DNA from: BOG-1112 sp964611335
GTDB taxonomy: Bacteria > Bdellovibrionota_B > Oligoflexia > Oligoflexales > Bog-1112
DNA length: 64,000 bases
Direction of reading: 5' to 3'
Assembly: GCA_964611335.1 (NCBI GenBank)
Contig: CAZSXR010000002.1
Location: 434,001-498,000, forward strand
In this document: piece by piece, positions 1 through 8,294 of the stretch
Layout of the letters: every line of letters starts with the position of its first letter
Position numbering within the stretch: the stretch's first letter is position 1
Program-made: the position numbers and the translations under genes
Notes under the pieces: model-generated
Told to the model about the DNA's origin: nothing
Seen by the model: only the letters and a program-made list of their open reading frames with translations
Databases searched by the model: none

Positions 1-111
1 CTCACCGTTTACATCTGTAATGGTTACGACAGTATTATTGAAGGTTGACTGAACGTGCGCCACACCAACCGGTACATTTCGCTTTTTCTTCTTTTTTACA
101 ACTCTATTCAT
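1..111 (-). CDS. rpsK: 30S ribosomal protein S11 (uS11), 5' part only
   Basis: The first 37 codons of S11 are present and the window edge cuts the rest. The gene starts with ATG at 111. After a basic tract (VVKKKKKR) comes the family-diagnostic stretch NVPVGVAHVQSTFNNT, which places it firmly as uS11, a platform protein of the small subunit. It follows rpsM by 25 bases, the usual order in the alpha operon. rpoA and rplQ would be expected further downstream, outside the window. Confidence 0.95.
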   Translation of the reverse strand, partial: MNRVVKKKKKRNVPVGVAHVQSTFNNTVVTITDVNGE

Positions 112-136
112 ACTCTCATTCCCTTGATCTCATGCC

Positions 137-520
137 TTACTTCGAAGTAGGTGCTTTCTTCTTGTTCGCAACTGTTTTTCTCGGACCTTTACGAGTTCTT
201 GCATTTGTTTTAGTTCTCTGCCCTCTTACTGGCAAACCACGTCGATGCCTTAGTCCTCGGTAGTTACCTAAATCAATCAGTCGCTTAATACTGAACGCGA
301 CTTCACGTCTTAGGTCCCCTTCTACGGTAAATTCACTATCAATGACTTTACGCAAATTATTGATGGCTCTTGCGTCAAGCTCACTTGCGCGCAGATTTGG
401 ATCAACTTCAGCCTTTTCCACTATGCTTCGGGCTGCTTTCCTGCCAATACCGTAAATACTAGTCAATGCTATATCTATTTTCTTATGCGGTGGTAAATCA
501 ACACCAGCTATACGAGCCAT
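137..520 (-). CDS. rpsM: 30S ribosomal protein S13 (uS13)
   Basis: 127 residues, normal length for uS13. It begins MARIAGVDLP and carries the helix-turn region IALTSIYGIGR and the C-terminal tail RGLPVRGQRTKTNART, all standard for S13, which sits in the 30S head and contacts the 50S and P-site tRNA. The C-terminus is lysine-rich (KKKAPTSK). It lies between rpmJ and rpsK in the alpha-operon order. Confidence 0.98.
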   Translation of the reverse strand: MARIAGVDLPPHKKIDIALTSIYGIGRKAARSIVEKAEVDPNLRASELDARAINNLRKVIDSEFTVEGDLRREVAFSIKRLIDLGNYRGLRHRRGLPVRGQRTKTNARTRKGPRKTVANKKKAPTSK

Positions 521-547
521 TTTTATCCTCTTTCTAAGATCTTAGAA

Positions 548-661
548 TTAGCCCTGGCGTTGTTTATGCTTTGCAGTCTTGCAAATCACACGAACAACTC
601 CCTGGCGTTTTATAACCTTACACTTTTCGCATATTTTTTTCACACTTGCACGAACCTTCAT
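548..661 (-). CDS. rpmJ: 50S ribosomal protein L36 (bL36), zinc-ribbon form
   Basis: 37 residues starting MKVRASVKKIC at the ATG at 661. The reading frame is open upstream to 748, but that extension overlaps infA and has no family similarity. The Cys-x2-Cys pair (CEKC), a further Cys (VIC) and the His in TAKHKQRQG form the zinc ribbon of the classical C+ L36. It lies between infA and rpsM. Confidence 0.96.
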   Translation of the reverse strand: MKVRASVKKICEKCKVIKRQGVVRVICKTAKHKQRQG

Positions 662-674
662 ATCTCTCGCCTTT

Positions 675-896
675 CTATTTTTTTGCTCTATAGGTGATTC
701 GGCCCCTTGTGAGATCATAAGGTGACAATTCGACCCTGACCCTATCACCAGGCAAAATACGAATAAAATGCAATCTCATCTTTCCGCTAATATGAGCAAG
801 AATTTCATGCCCGTTATCTAACTCCACTTTGAACATGGCATTAGGAAGCGGCTCTTTAACTGTTCCTTCACATTCTATGATATCTTCTTTGGCCAT
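675..896 (-). CDS. infA: translation initiation factor IF-1
   Basis: 73 residues, the usual IF-1 length, all one S1/OB-fold domain. Family marks are MAKEDIIECEGTV at the start and MRLHFIRILPGDRV and LTRGRITYR near the end. IF-1 occupies the 30S A site during initiation. The gene sits directly between adk and rpmJ. The map gene often found here lies instead at 32885-33637. Confidence 0.98.
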   Translation of the reverse strand: MAKEDIIECEGTVKEPLPNAMFKVELDNGHEILAHISGKMRLHFIRILPGDRVRVELSPYDLTRGRITYRAKK

Positions 897-914
897 AAGC
901 CCTTTCCAGCCTAT

Positions 915-1553
915 TCAATTCCCAAATTTACTTAACAGAATATCGATCTGCTTGCTTACAGTTTCTTCATCTGCATCGCCATCAATGTGGAAATATTGCT
1001 TTCTTTGTTTATAAAACTCCAATACCGGCTCCGTTTGATATCTGTACGCCTCTAAACGGTGAAGAAAAACACTCTCATCGGTATCGTCGTTGCGAACTTT
1101 TAACAAGCTTCCACACTTATCGCAATACCCCTCTCTTATAGGAGGTTTGCGAGTTAAATGATAGACCGACTCGCATTTCGGACATGTCAGACGGCCTCTA
1201 ATTCTGCTCAATAGCTCATCAGGGTTAGCCTCGATATGAATAACACCCTCTATTTTTGCATTTTGTGCCAACCACTCTGCTTGGGGAACAGTTCTAGGAA
1301 ATCCATCGAGAACTAGATTTTTATCTTTGGATGCTGACAACTCGTTCTTCATAATTTGCAATAGAACATCATCAGAAACTAACTTACCCCGACTGATAAC
1401 CTCTTCAACATGCTTTCCAAGACTTGTCTTTCTATCAATCTCTTTACGAAGCAAATCCCCTGTTGAGACCTTCAAAAAACCTTTTTTTATCTTAAGATAT
1501 TCTGCTTGGGTTCCCTTCCCAGCACCCGGAACACCCATCAAAACGACGATCAT
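915..1553 (-). CDS. adk: adenylate kinase with zinc-binding lid
   Basis: 212 residues. It catalyses ATP + AMP = 2 ADP. The N-terminus has the P-loop GVPGAGKGTQ, followed by the AMP-binding region (STGDLLR, DGFPRT). The lid carries two Cys-x2-Cys pairs (CPKC about residue 124, CDKC about residue 144), so this is a long, zinc-type lid rather than the Cys-free lid of E. coli. The start overlaps the secY stop by 4 bases, which suggests translational coupling. Confidence 0.97.
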   Translation of the reverse strand: MIVVLMGVPGAGKGTQAEYLKIKKGFLKVSTGDLLRKEIDRKTSLGKHVEEVISRGKLVSDDVLLQIMKNELSASKDKNLVLDGFPRTVPQAEWLAQNAKIEGVIHIEANPDELLSRIRGRLTCPKCESVYHLTRKPPIREGYCDKCGSLLKVRNDDTDESVFLHRLEAYRYQTEPVLEFYKQRKQYFHIDGDADEETVSKQIDILLSKFGN

Positions 1554-2875
1554 ACCGTTCCTCTTCCTCGAGGACGTATCGTTGTTTGCTTTAAAAAAGA
1601 TTCATATCTAAGAGATTGACGATGCGCATCAATTTGACGAAATGTCTCAAGAGCCACCCCTACAACAATTAGTAGACTTGTTCCACCAAAAGAAAACTGT
1701 ACATTAAACTTGCCTGTAAGAATTGTTGGTAAAACACAAATTGCAGCAAGATATATCGACCCAACAAGAGTCAATCTCCCTAATATTTTCTGAAAATACT
1801 CAGCTGTTCTCGCCCCAGGTCTTATCCCTGGAACAAACCCGCCATGTTTTTTTAGATTTTCAGCTACATCATCTGCTTTGAAAACAATAGAAGTATAAAA
1901 AAATGAGAAAAAAACAATAAGCGCTACATAAACCGAATTATACAACCATTCTCCTGGCAGAAAAAATGTTCCCATAAGCTCCCCAAAGCGACTATTTCTA
2001 GCCATCATCGCTGCTGTCACTGGGAATTGTAAAAGGGAACTTGCAAAAATCGGAGGGATAACTCCCGCTGAATTCAATCTAATCGGCAGATGAGAGGATT
2101 GCCCCCCATAGACCTTGCGCCCAACCTGGCGTTTAGCATATTGAATTGGTATTTGTCGCGCTCCTTGCTCCATAAAAACGACTGCTGCCACAACAGCTAC
2201 ACAGATGCCTATCAAGGCTAAAATACGAAATAAATCCAATTGTTGTGAGGTGTATTGTGAATAAGTATTACTCACCACTCGCGGTAAATGTGCAACGATA
2301 CCAGAAAAAATAATGAGAGACATCCCATTACCTACCCCTTTTTCAGTTATCTGTTCTCCCAACCACATAACAAATGCTGTCCCTGCGGCCAAAGAAATCA
2401 TTGTAAGCATCTTCCACCCTAATCCGCCGACGAGAACAAGATCTCCTCCTGCGAACTGGGTTTTCTCCATAGTATTGGCTATCATGTAACCTTGGAAAAG
2501 AGCTAACAACACGGTTCCATAACGCGTATATTGGGTAATTTTTCTACGACCAGCTTCACCTTCTTTAGAAAGCATCTCAAGATGCGGAACTACGACAGTT
2601 AACAGCTGAGCAATAATAGAAGCAGAGATATAAGGCGTCACTCCCAGTGCAAAAATACTGAAATGCTCTAGCGCCCCACCCGAGAACATATTGAACATAC
2701 CAAATAGGTTCGCGCCTTGAGTATTAAAAAACTCACCAAGAAGATATGTGTTCACCCCTGGTAGAGGCACAACACTTCCCGCTCTACAAATCGCTAAAAA
2801 AGCAAGTGTGTAAAGAATTTTCTTCTGAAGATGATTCAATTTCCCTTCGGGTAAACGCTGAATTGGCTTTGCCAC
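1550..2875 (-). CDS. secY: preprotein translocase subunit SecY
   Basis: 441 residues with ten predicted membrane helices, the normal SecY size. It forms the protein-conducting channel with SecE and SecG. Diagnostic stretches are the plug-region sequence following VVPLPGVNT, the cytosolic loop KRQVGRKVYGGQSSHLPIR and the C-terminal GTSLLIVVGVALET. It overlaps rplO by one base and adk by four bases, as in the spc operon. Confidence 0.98.
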   Translation of the reverse strand: MAKPIQRLPEGKLNHLQKKILYTLAFLAICRAGSVVPLPGVNTYLLGEFFNTQGANLFGMFNMFSGGALEHFSIFALGVTPYISASIIAQLLTVVVPHLEMLSKEGEAGRRKITQYTRYGTVLLALFQGYMIANTMEKTQFAGGDLVLVGGLGWKMLTMISLAAGTAFVMWLGEQITEKGVGNGMSLIIFSGIVAHLPRVVSNTYSQYTSQQLDLFRILALIGICVAVVAAVVFMEQGARQIPIQYAKRQVGRKVYGGQSSHLPIRLNSAGVIPPIFASSLLQFPVTAAMMARNSRFGELMGTFFLPGEWLYNSVYVALIVFFSFFYTSIVFKADDVAENLKKHGGFVPGIRPGARTAEYFQKILGRLTLVGSIYLAAICVLPTILTGKFNVQFSFGGTSLLIVVGVALETFRQIDAHRQSLRYESFLKQTTIRPRGRGTV

Positions 2876-3327
2876 TATTCTTTCCCCTGAATTTTACCGC
2901 CCACTTTCTCTATTGCCTCTTTTGCACCAGAAGATACCTTATCTACATCGACGGTCAGTTTCTTTTTTAACTCCCCGCCTGCGAGGATTTTTACTGGACA
3001 CCCTTTGTGCTTAAGAAGTCCCATTCGTGCTATTGTCTCACTTGTTACGACCTCTCCATCTTTAAAGATGTTGAGTTTAGACACATGCACGACATTATAA
3101 ACAACCTTTGTACGCTTATTTGTAAAACCAAACTTGGGAATTCTTCTATATAACGGAGTCTGACCACCTTCAAATCCTGCGCCAACATCTGGACTCTTGC
3201 GGGCCTTCTGTCCCTTATGTCCTTTACCTGCCGTCTTTCCTAATCCACTACCAATACCACGACCAAGTCGTTTCCTAGTACGATGAGACCCAGGAGCTGG
3301 TGATAAATTCGATAAATTTTTCATCAT
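2875..3327 (-). CDS. rplO: 50S ribosomal protein L15 (uL15)
   Basis: 150 residues. The glycine- and lysine-rich N-terminal extension (RLGRGIGSGLGKTAGKGHKGQ) and GFEGGQTPLYRRIPKFGF are the classical L15 signature. The start is MMKNLSNLSPAPG; either of the first two Met codons could be used. The stop touches the secY start and the start touches the rpmD stop. Confidence 0.97.
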   Translation of the reverse strand: MMKNLSNLSPAPGSHRTRKRLGRGIGSGLGKTAGKGHKGQKARKSPDVGAGFEGGQTPLYRRIPKFGFTNKRTKVVYNVVHVSKLNIFKDGEVVTSETIARMGLLKHKGCPVKILAGGELKKKLTVDVDKVSSGAKEAIEKVGGKIQGKE

Positions 3328-3527
3328 TACTTGACCTTACCTTCTGTGTTAACGATCTCATAATCCACCAAATGAATGACTCTGTTTATCATTCCTCTAA
3401 TGCAGTTATTATCTTTGTGGACTTTTATCGAACGTATACCTTTGAGCCCTAACGACTGCATCACGCTACGTGTATGCGCACTTTCCGCTATCACGCTTTT
3501 TTTCTGTGTCACCTTAATCTTACTCAT
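3327..3527 (-). CDS. rpmD: 50S ribosomal protein L30 (uL30)
   Basis: 66 residues of bacterial-type L30. The segments KVTQKKSVI, LGLKGIRSIKVHKDN and IRGMINRVIHLVDYE match the family fold. It lies between rpsE and rplO in the standard spc order and is translationally adjacent to rplO, sharing one base. Confidence 0.94.
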   Translation of the reverse strand: MSKIKVTQKKSVIAESAHTRSVMQSLGLKGIRSIKVHKDNNCIRGMINRVIHLVDYEIVNTEGKVK

Positions 3528-3554
3528 TGTACTTAGGATCCTTGTTTCAATCGA

Positions 3555-4103
3555 CTAGGGATTTAAAATAGATTCCGCTGATTTTAAATTTGTTCGCTTT
3601 TGAAATAGTTCATCTGGTTCTTTCCCGCGATCTTTTGCATACGCATCAATAGAGAAGAGCTGCTCTAATCCATTAATCGTCGATCTAACTACATTGTAAC
3701 CATTCTTTGAACCGTGAGCCTTGCAAACAATATCTCTAACGCCCGCCAATTCAAGTATTGTACGAACAGCCCCACCCGCAATAATTCCTTTTCCACTCTT
3801 AGCTGGATACATTTTGACCATAGAAGATCCAAAACGGCCAAGAACTTCAAATGGAATTGTTCCATTTAAATGCTGAACAACGATCAAATTTTTCTTCGCT
3901 TGATCAGAGGCTTTTTTAATCGCATCAGGAACTTCATTCGCATTTCCGATGCCATAACCTACTTTTCCAGCTCTATCGCCAACAACTACCAAAGCGCTAA
4001 AACTAAATCTACGTCCACCTTTTACTACTTTGGCAACGCGACTAATCTTTACGACCCGGTCCTGAAAGCCTTCCTGGTCTTTTTCTATTTCATTAGCTAA
4101 CAA
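3555..4103 (-). CDS. rpsE: 30S ribosomal protein S5 (uS5)
   Basis: 182 residues. The N-terminal dsRNA-binding-like domain has RVAKVVKGGRRFSFSALVVVGD and GKVGYGIGNANEVPDAI; the C-terminal domain has GKGIIAGGAVRTILELAG and GSKNGYNVVRSTINGL. The start is TTG at 4103 with a GGAGA Shine-Dalgarno about six bases upstream; no in-frame ATG lies nearby. S5 lines the mRNA entry tunnel and affects decoding fidelity. Confidence 0.97.
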   Translation of the reverse strand: MLANEIEKDQEGFQDRVVKISRVAKVVKGGRRFSFSALVVVGDRAGKVGYGIGNANEVPDAIKKASDQAKKNLIVVQHLNGTIPFEVLGRFGSSMVKMYPAKSGKGIIAGGAVRTILELAGVRDIVCKAHGSKNGYNVVRSTINGLEQLFSIDAYAKDRGKEPDELFQKRTNLKSAESILNP

Positions 4104-4119
4104 GGCTTATCTCCATTTT

Positions 4120-4488
4120 TCAAAAATCTAATCCACCTTCTCGGGCACCATCTGCGAAGGCTTTGACTCTACCGTGGTACATATTTCCATTTTTATCAAA
4201 TACGATCTGTGTAATTTCTTTTTCTTTGCAACGTTTTGCTATCAGCTTTCCAAGGTCTGAACAAACTTCAACATTCGCTCTTTTTGTTGCACCCTTCTCA
4301 AAGGAACTCACACTTACTAAAGTATGTCCTTTAACATCATCAACAACTTGCGCGTATAAATGTCGTGCAGATCTAAACACTGAAAGTCTTGGTCTATCAC
4401 CCGTTCCAAAAATTTTCTTTCGTATTCTCTTTTTTCTTCGTTCTTTCAAACGTAGACGTTTTTTTACATCATTACTCACGATGAACAC
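4120..4488 (-). CDS. rplR: 50S ribosomal protein L18 (uL18)
   Basis: 122 residues. A basic N-terminus (KRLRLKERRKKRIRKKI) is followed by the L18 core RPRLSVFRSARHLYAQVVDD and the C-terminal GRVKAFADGAREGGLDF. L18 binds 5S rRNA in the central protuberance with L5. It lies in standard position between rplF and rpsE. Confidence 0.97.
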   Translation of the reverse strand: MFIVSNDVKKRLRLKERRKKRIRKKIFGTGDRPRLSVFRSARHLYAQVVDDVKGHTLVSVSSFEKGATKRANVEVCSDLGKLIAKRCKEKEITQIVFDKNGNMYHGRVKAFADGAREGGLDF

Positions 4489-4517
4489 CTTTTAAATAGG
4501 TACTTTAAAATTGAAGC

Positions 4518-5066
4518 TTATTTCTTCCCGCCAGACTTGCCGACTTTAGTTATAATAACCTCATCCGCGTATCTTATACCCTTCCCGTGATAAGGCTCAG
4601 GTCTTCTAAACGCACGAACATCGGCAGCAACTTGTCCAACATGCTCTTTGTTTGCACCTGTTATGGTAATTTCTGTTTGTTTTTCAACAGACATACTAAT
4701 ACCTTGTGGGATGGGATACACCACTGGGTGGCTATAACCAATAGTTAAATTCAAATTCTTATCCGCAACAGCAGCACGATATCCTACACCGATAAGAACT
4801 AATTTCTTTTGAAAACTCTGAGTCACTCCCGTGACCATGTTGTTTACTAAAGATCTTGTGAGCCCGTGAAATTTTCTAACCATGGCTGTTTCAACAGTTG
4901 GCACGATCTTTAATAAGTTGTCTTCTTTCACAACCGTCATCTGATGATGAAGCTTCATACTCAAATCACCCTTAGGGCCTTTAACCCTCAGAGTAGCTCC
5001 GCTCACCTCTATTGATACCCCCTTCGGGATCTCAATAGCTTTTTTTCCAATTCGTGACATATGCAT
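4518..5066 (-). CDS. rplF: 50S ribosomal protein L6 (uL6)
   Basis: 182 residues in two repeated L6 domains. Marks include MSRIGKKAIEIPKGV, the central LVNNMVTGVTQSFQKKL and the C-terminal RRPEPYHGKGIRYADE. The frame opens MHMSRIG: an AGGA motif nine bases before the first ATG (5066) favours that codon, but the second ATG at 5060 gives the canonical family N-terminus. Confidence 0.97.
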   Translation of the reverse strand: MHMSRIGKKAIEIPKGVSIEVSGATLRVKGPKGDLSMKLHHQMTVVKEDNLLKIVPTVETAMVRKFHGLTRSLVNNMVTGVTQSFQKKLVLIGVGYRAAVADKNLNLTIGYSHPVVYPIPQGISMSVEKQTEITITGANKEHVGQVAADVRAFRRPEPYHGKGIRYADEVIITKVGKSGGKK

Positions 5067-5077
5067 ATAGTTTAATC

Positions 5078-5482
5078 CTAATAAATCGAACAGAGCAATT
5101 CGCCACCGATACCCTTTTTACGAGCTTCTCGGCAGGTCATCACACCCTGTGACGTCGATAAAATAGCAATCCCAAATCCACTTTTTACAAAAGGAATTTT
5201 TTCGGCCCTTACATAGACCCTTCGTCCAGGTTTGCTCTCCCTATCGATTTCTCGTATAACGCCTTCTTCAGTGCGTTCTCCGCGATACTTCAGAGCTACT
5301 TTTATAACTCCTTGTTTTCCATCTCGTACACACTTGTAAGCACGAAGAAAACCTTCTTCTTTCAAAAGATGTACTATCGCAATCTTTATCTTTGACGCTG
5401 GTACTGCGATAACTTCTTTACGTGCTCTTTGACCATTTCTAATTCTTGTTAGAAGGTCAGATATTGGATCGATTACGTTCAT
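5078..5482 (-). CDS. rpsH: 30S ribosomal protein S8 (uS8)
   Basis: 134 residues. N-terminal DPISDLLTRIRNGQRA and C-terminal GFGIAILSTSQGVMTCREARKKGIGGELLCSIY are standard S8 signatures. S8 binds helix 21 of 16S rRNA and in E. coli represses the spc operon. It lies between rpsN and rplF. Confidence 0.97.
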   Translation of the reverse strand: MNVIDPISDLLTRIRNGQRARKEVIAVPASKIKIAIVHLLKEEGFLRAYKCVRDGKQGVIKVALKYRGERTEEGVIREIDRESKPGRRVYVRAEKIPFVKSGFGIAILSTSQGVMTCREARKKGIGGELLCSIY

Positions 5483-5508
5483 TTCATATCTCCGGTCTCA
5501 AACCCTTT

Positions 5509-5694
5509 TTACCATGATGCCTTTGTAACACCTGGCAAAAACCCCTTCAAGGCAAGCAAGCGAAAACAAATCCTACATAACCCAAACTTTCTATAAACTG
5601 CCTTGGGACGCCCACACTTATTACAACGCGTATACGCCCGTGTAGAAAATTTTGGTTTCCTATTACATTTTTCAATCAATGCTTTCCTTGCCAC
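5509..5694 (-). CDS. rpsN: 30S ribosomal protein S14, short zinc-binding type (uS14)
   Basis: 61 residues, the short S14 class. It has two Cys-x2-Cys pairs (CNKC and CRIC) that bind zinc, and it ends GFLPGVTKASW. Many proteobacteria use the longer Cys-free form, so this zinc type is informative about lineage. It lies in the spc order between rplE and rpsH, eight bases after rplE. Confidence 0.97.
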   Translation of the reverse strand: MARKALIEKCNRKPKFSTRAYTRCNKCGRPKAVYRKFGLCRICFRLLALKGFLPGVTKASW

Positions 5695-5702
5695 TTTTTC
5701 TC

Positions 5703-6254
5703 CTATGACTTACGGAAGGGAAAATTCAATTTTTCTAATAAAACTCTAGCTTCTGAATCGTTTCTCGCTGATGTTCCGATTGATATGCTTAACCCTCGAA
5801 CCTTATCGACTTTATCGTAATCAATCTCGGGAAAAACAATTTGCTCTTTAACACCTAGTGAAAAATTACCTCTTCCATCAAAACTTTTCGTGGAATACCC
5901 ACGAAAATCTCGAATACGAGGAACAGCTATATTAATGAGTCTATCCAGAAACTCATACATTTTATGTCCACGCAAAGTTACCATGCATCCAATGGGCATG
6001 CCTTTACGCACTTTAAATCCGGCAATACTTTTCTTTGCTTTCGTCATCACAGGCTTCTGACCTGTCAGTGACTGCAAATCAGCGAAAGCGCTTTCAAGAA
6101 CTTTAATGTTCTGCACAGCTTCGCCTTGTCCAATATTGACGACAACTTTCTGTATGCGCGGTACTTGCATAGTATTTTTAAGCTGAAGTTCTTTGATAAT
6201 CTCTGGAACTGCTTTTTTATAATCTTTTAGTAGCCTAGGCTCGTAATTCGCCAC
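5703..6254 (-). CDS. rplE: 50S ribosomal protein L5 (uL5)
   Basis: 183 residues. The family signatures VPRIQKVVVNIGQGEA, GQKPVMTKAKKSIAGFKVR and RIRDFRGYSTKSFDGRGN are intact, and the C-terminus has the DKVRGLSISIGTSA strand. L5 binds 5S rRNA. The upstream neighbour is rplN, only 24 bases away. rplX (uL24), normally found between them, is absent. Confidence 0.98.
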   Translation of the reverse strand: MANYEPRLLKDYKKAVPEIIKELQLKNTMQVPRIQKVVVNIGQGEAVQNIKVLESAFADLQSLTGQKPVMTKAKKSIAGFKVRKGMPIGCMVTLRGHKMYEFLDRLINIAVPRIRDFRGYSTKSFDGRGNFSLGVKEQIVFPEIDYDKVDKVRGLSISIGTSARNDSEARVLLEKLNFPFRKS

Positions 6255-6278
6255 GATATATTCTCCAAAAAACCGTCT

Positions 6279-6647
6279 TTAAAACACTTCGGGAGCAAGC
6301 GATGCTATTTTCGCAAATCCCTTGCTTCGAACTTCACGACATATAGGACCGAAAATCCTTGTGCCGATAGGCTCTTTATCATCTTTAATCAGAACGCAAG
6401 CATTCTCATCGAAACGTATTGTAGTTCCATCTGTACGGACCACGGGCGTTTTCGTCCTGACAACAACAGCCTTATGGACAGCGCCTTTTTTGACTCTACT
6501 ACTAGGTAATGCATCCTTGATAGACACAACAACTATATCGCCAATTCCCGCATATTTACGCTTTGATCCGCCAAGAACTTTAATGCACTTGACTTCTTTC
6601 GCACCAGAATTGTCGCCTGTTTTTAAAACAGTTTCCATTTGTATCAT
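6279..6647 (-). CDS. rplN: 50S ribosomal protein L14 (uL14)
   Basis: 122 residues, exact family length. It begins MIQMETVLKTGDNSGAKEV and ends RSKGFAKIASLAPEVF, both standard. The beta-barrel core includes GIGDIVVVSIKDALP. L14 lies at the 30S interface. It is followed directly by rplE, with rplX missing. Confidence 0.98.
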   Translation of the reverse strand: MIQMETVLKTGDNSGAKEVKCIKVLGGSKRKYAGIGDIVVVSIKDALPSSRVKKGAVHKAVVVRTKTPVVRTDGTTIRFDENACVLIKDDKEPIGTRIFGPICREVRSKGFAKIASLAPEVF

Positions 6648-6676
6648 GGCTTTGCCTCAACTAACTAAATTCAATC

Positions 6677-6949
6677 TTAGTCTTCTACTCTTTTAACAAG
6701 CGATATAAGTTCAAAACTTTTACGAGCACTCATAGGTGCGCATTCAGCAATCAGAACTTCATCCCCAACGCGTGTTGTATTCTGTTCGTCATGAAACATA
6801 ATACGGCTCGTTCGTTTTATATACTTTTCTACAATTGGATGCTTTATCGTCCGGACGATTTCCCCTACGCGAGACTTGCTCATCCGATCACTCACGACAA
6901 CGCAACGTTTAACTTTTCTTTTCTTTGCTTCCATCTTCAACCGACCCAC
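6677..6949 (-). CDS. rpsQ: 30S ribosomal protein S17 (uS17)
   Basis: 90 residues with an OB fold. The segments KRKVKRCVVVSDRMSKSRVG, VEKYIKRTSRIMFHDE and VGDEVLIAECAPMSARKSFELI match bacterial S17. It lies between rpmC and rplN in the S10 operon order, with only a two-base gap after rpmC. Confidence 0.97.
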   Translation of the reverse strand: MGRLKMEAKKRKVKRCVVVSDRMSKSRVGEIVRTIKHPIVEKYIKRTSRIMFHDEQNTTRVGDEVLIAECAPMSARKSFELISLVKRVED

Positions 6950-6951
6950 CC

Positions 6952-7170
6952 TTACGGATTATTTCTGGCTCTCATTTTTTCAGTTCTGAAAGTCAAAACT
7001 CGTGCTAAATTTTTCTTAAGCTGCTTCACTTTGGCTGTATGTTTACCCTTTTCAGAGTAAATATCCATTCTTAACTTCGCCAAATTATGTCTGATACTCA
7101 TCTCAGTTTCTAGAGATTGATTAGCATCAAGCGCCTTAAGTTCTTCATTTGTTAATTTTTCAAATTCCAT
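6952..7170 (-). CDS. rpmC: 50S ribosomal protein L29 (uL29)
   Basis: 72 residues from the ATG at 7170. The frame is open to 7188, but a GAGGG Shine-Dalgarno five bases before 7170 decides for the inner start, giving MEFEKLTNEELKALD. The two-helix hairpin ends with LRMDIYSEKG, then a basic stretch (AKVKQLKKNLARVLTFRTEK) at the usual place. L29 sits at the exit tunnel with L23. Confidence 0.93.
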   Translation of the reverse strand: MEFEKLTNEELKALDANQSLETEMSIRHNLAKLRMDIYSEKGKHTAKVKQLKKNLARVLTFRTEKMRARNNP

Positions 7171-7178
7171 TGATACCC

Positions 7179-7601
7179 TCAAACCCAAGGATCTGCATCT
7201 TTAATAAGAAGCTTAGTTTTTATTGGCAACTTTGCTGCTGCAAGCTCTAAAGCTTCTACTGCAACAGATCGATCTATGCCAGCCATTTCATAAAGAATAC
7301 GTCCTGGACGAACCTTTGCTGCGTAATGATCCACTCCCCCTTTTCCTGAACCCATCCGAACCTCTGCAGGTTTTTTCGTAACAGGCGTATCTGGAAAAAT
7401 CTTTATCCAAACTTGACCACCACGTTTGGTCTTACGAGTGAGAGCAATTCTGGCAGCTTCAATTTGTCTCGAAGTTATTTTCCCTGGTTCCAATGCCATA
7501 AGCCCAAATTGTCCGAAAGCAAGGCTGGTGCCTCTTTCTGCACTTCCGCGAATACGGCCTTTGTGCTGCTTTCTAAATTTCATCTTCTTAGGTGCTAACA
7601 T
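7179..7601 (-). CDS. rplP: 50S ribosomal protein L16 (uL16)
   Basis: 140 residues. It begins MLAPKKMKFRKQHKGRIRG and has GSAERGTSLAFGQFGLMALEPG and RMGSGKGGVDHYAAKVRPGRILYEM, the L16/L10e family core. L16 supports A-site tRNA positioning. It lies between rpsC and rpmC. Confidence 0.98.
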   Translation of the reverse strand: MLAPKKMKFRKQHKGRIRGSAERGTSLAFGQFGLMALEPGKITSRQIEAARIALTRKTKRGGQVWIKIFPDTPVTKKPAEVRMGSGKGGVDHYAAKVRPGRILYEMAGIDRSVAVEALELAAAKLPIKTKLLIKDADPWV

Positions 7602-7622
7602 TACACTGACTCCTGCCTTTGA

Positions 7623-8282
7623 CTACTGCTGATTGGTTTTGGTTACTTTTTCAAGAATTTCACCGTTGAAAATCCACACCTTTACACCGATAAGACCGTA
7701 TGTAGTCAAAGCTTCTGCTGTTGCGTAATCGATATCCGCTCGCAAGGTATGAAGAGGCACTCTGCCCTCATGATAGCGTTCTGTCCTAGACATATCAGCA
7801 CCACCCAGTCGACCTGAGCACTGAACCTTAATACCCTTGGCTCCAGCTTTCAACGCACTTGCCATCACTTTTTTCATAGCTCGCCTAAAAGATACCCTCC
7901 GCTCTATTTGTTGCTTAACGCTATCTGCAACTAACTGAGCATCAGCTTCAGGCTTCTTTACTTCGTAAACGTTTAAGATGGGCTCTGTTGAAACTATTTT
8001 GCAATTTCTAATCAGTTCATCTTTCAAAGACTCTGCGCCAGCACCTTTTTTACCAATGATAATACCAGGTCTGTTGCTGTATATATTGATTTTGATATTC
8101 TTTGCTGCTCTCTCGATATTGATCTTCGATATACCTGCTGCTGCAAATTTTTTCTCAATATATCCACGAATTGCCAAGTCTTCGCTAACAAACTTTGCAT
8201 AATTGTGATTTGCGTACCAACGAGAAACCCAAGTTTTGTTGACACCTAAACGTATACTGATTGGATTAACCTTCTGCCCCAC
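7623..8282 (-). CDS. rpsC: 30S ribosomal protein S3 (uS3)
   Basis: 219 residues. It begins MGQKVNPISIRLGV. A type-II KH domain carries GIIIGKKGAG around residue 75, and the C-terminal domain has GRLGGADMSRTERYHEGRVPLHTLRADIDYA. S3 lines the mRNA entry and has helicase-related function. It lies in S10 order between rplV and rplP. Confidence 0.98.
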   Translation of the reverse strand: MGQKVNPISIRLGVNKTWVSRWYANHNYAKFVSEDLAIRGYIEKKFAAAGISKINIERAAKNIKINIYSNRPGIIIGKKGAGAESLKDELIRNCKIVSTEPILNVYEVKKPEADAQLVADSVKQQIERRVSFRRAMKKVMASALKAGAKGIKVQCSGRLGGADMSRTERYHEGRVPLHTLRADIDYATAEALTTYGLIGVKVWIFNGEILEKVTKTNQQ

Positions 8283-8294
8283 TTTTTTTTCCTT

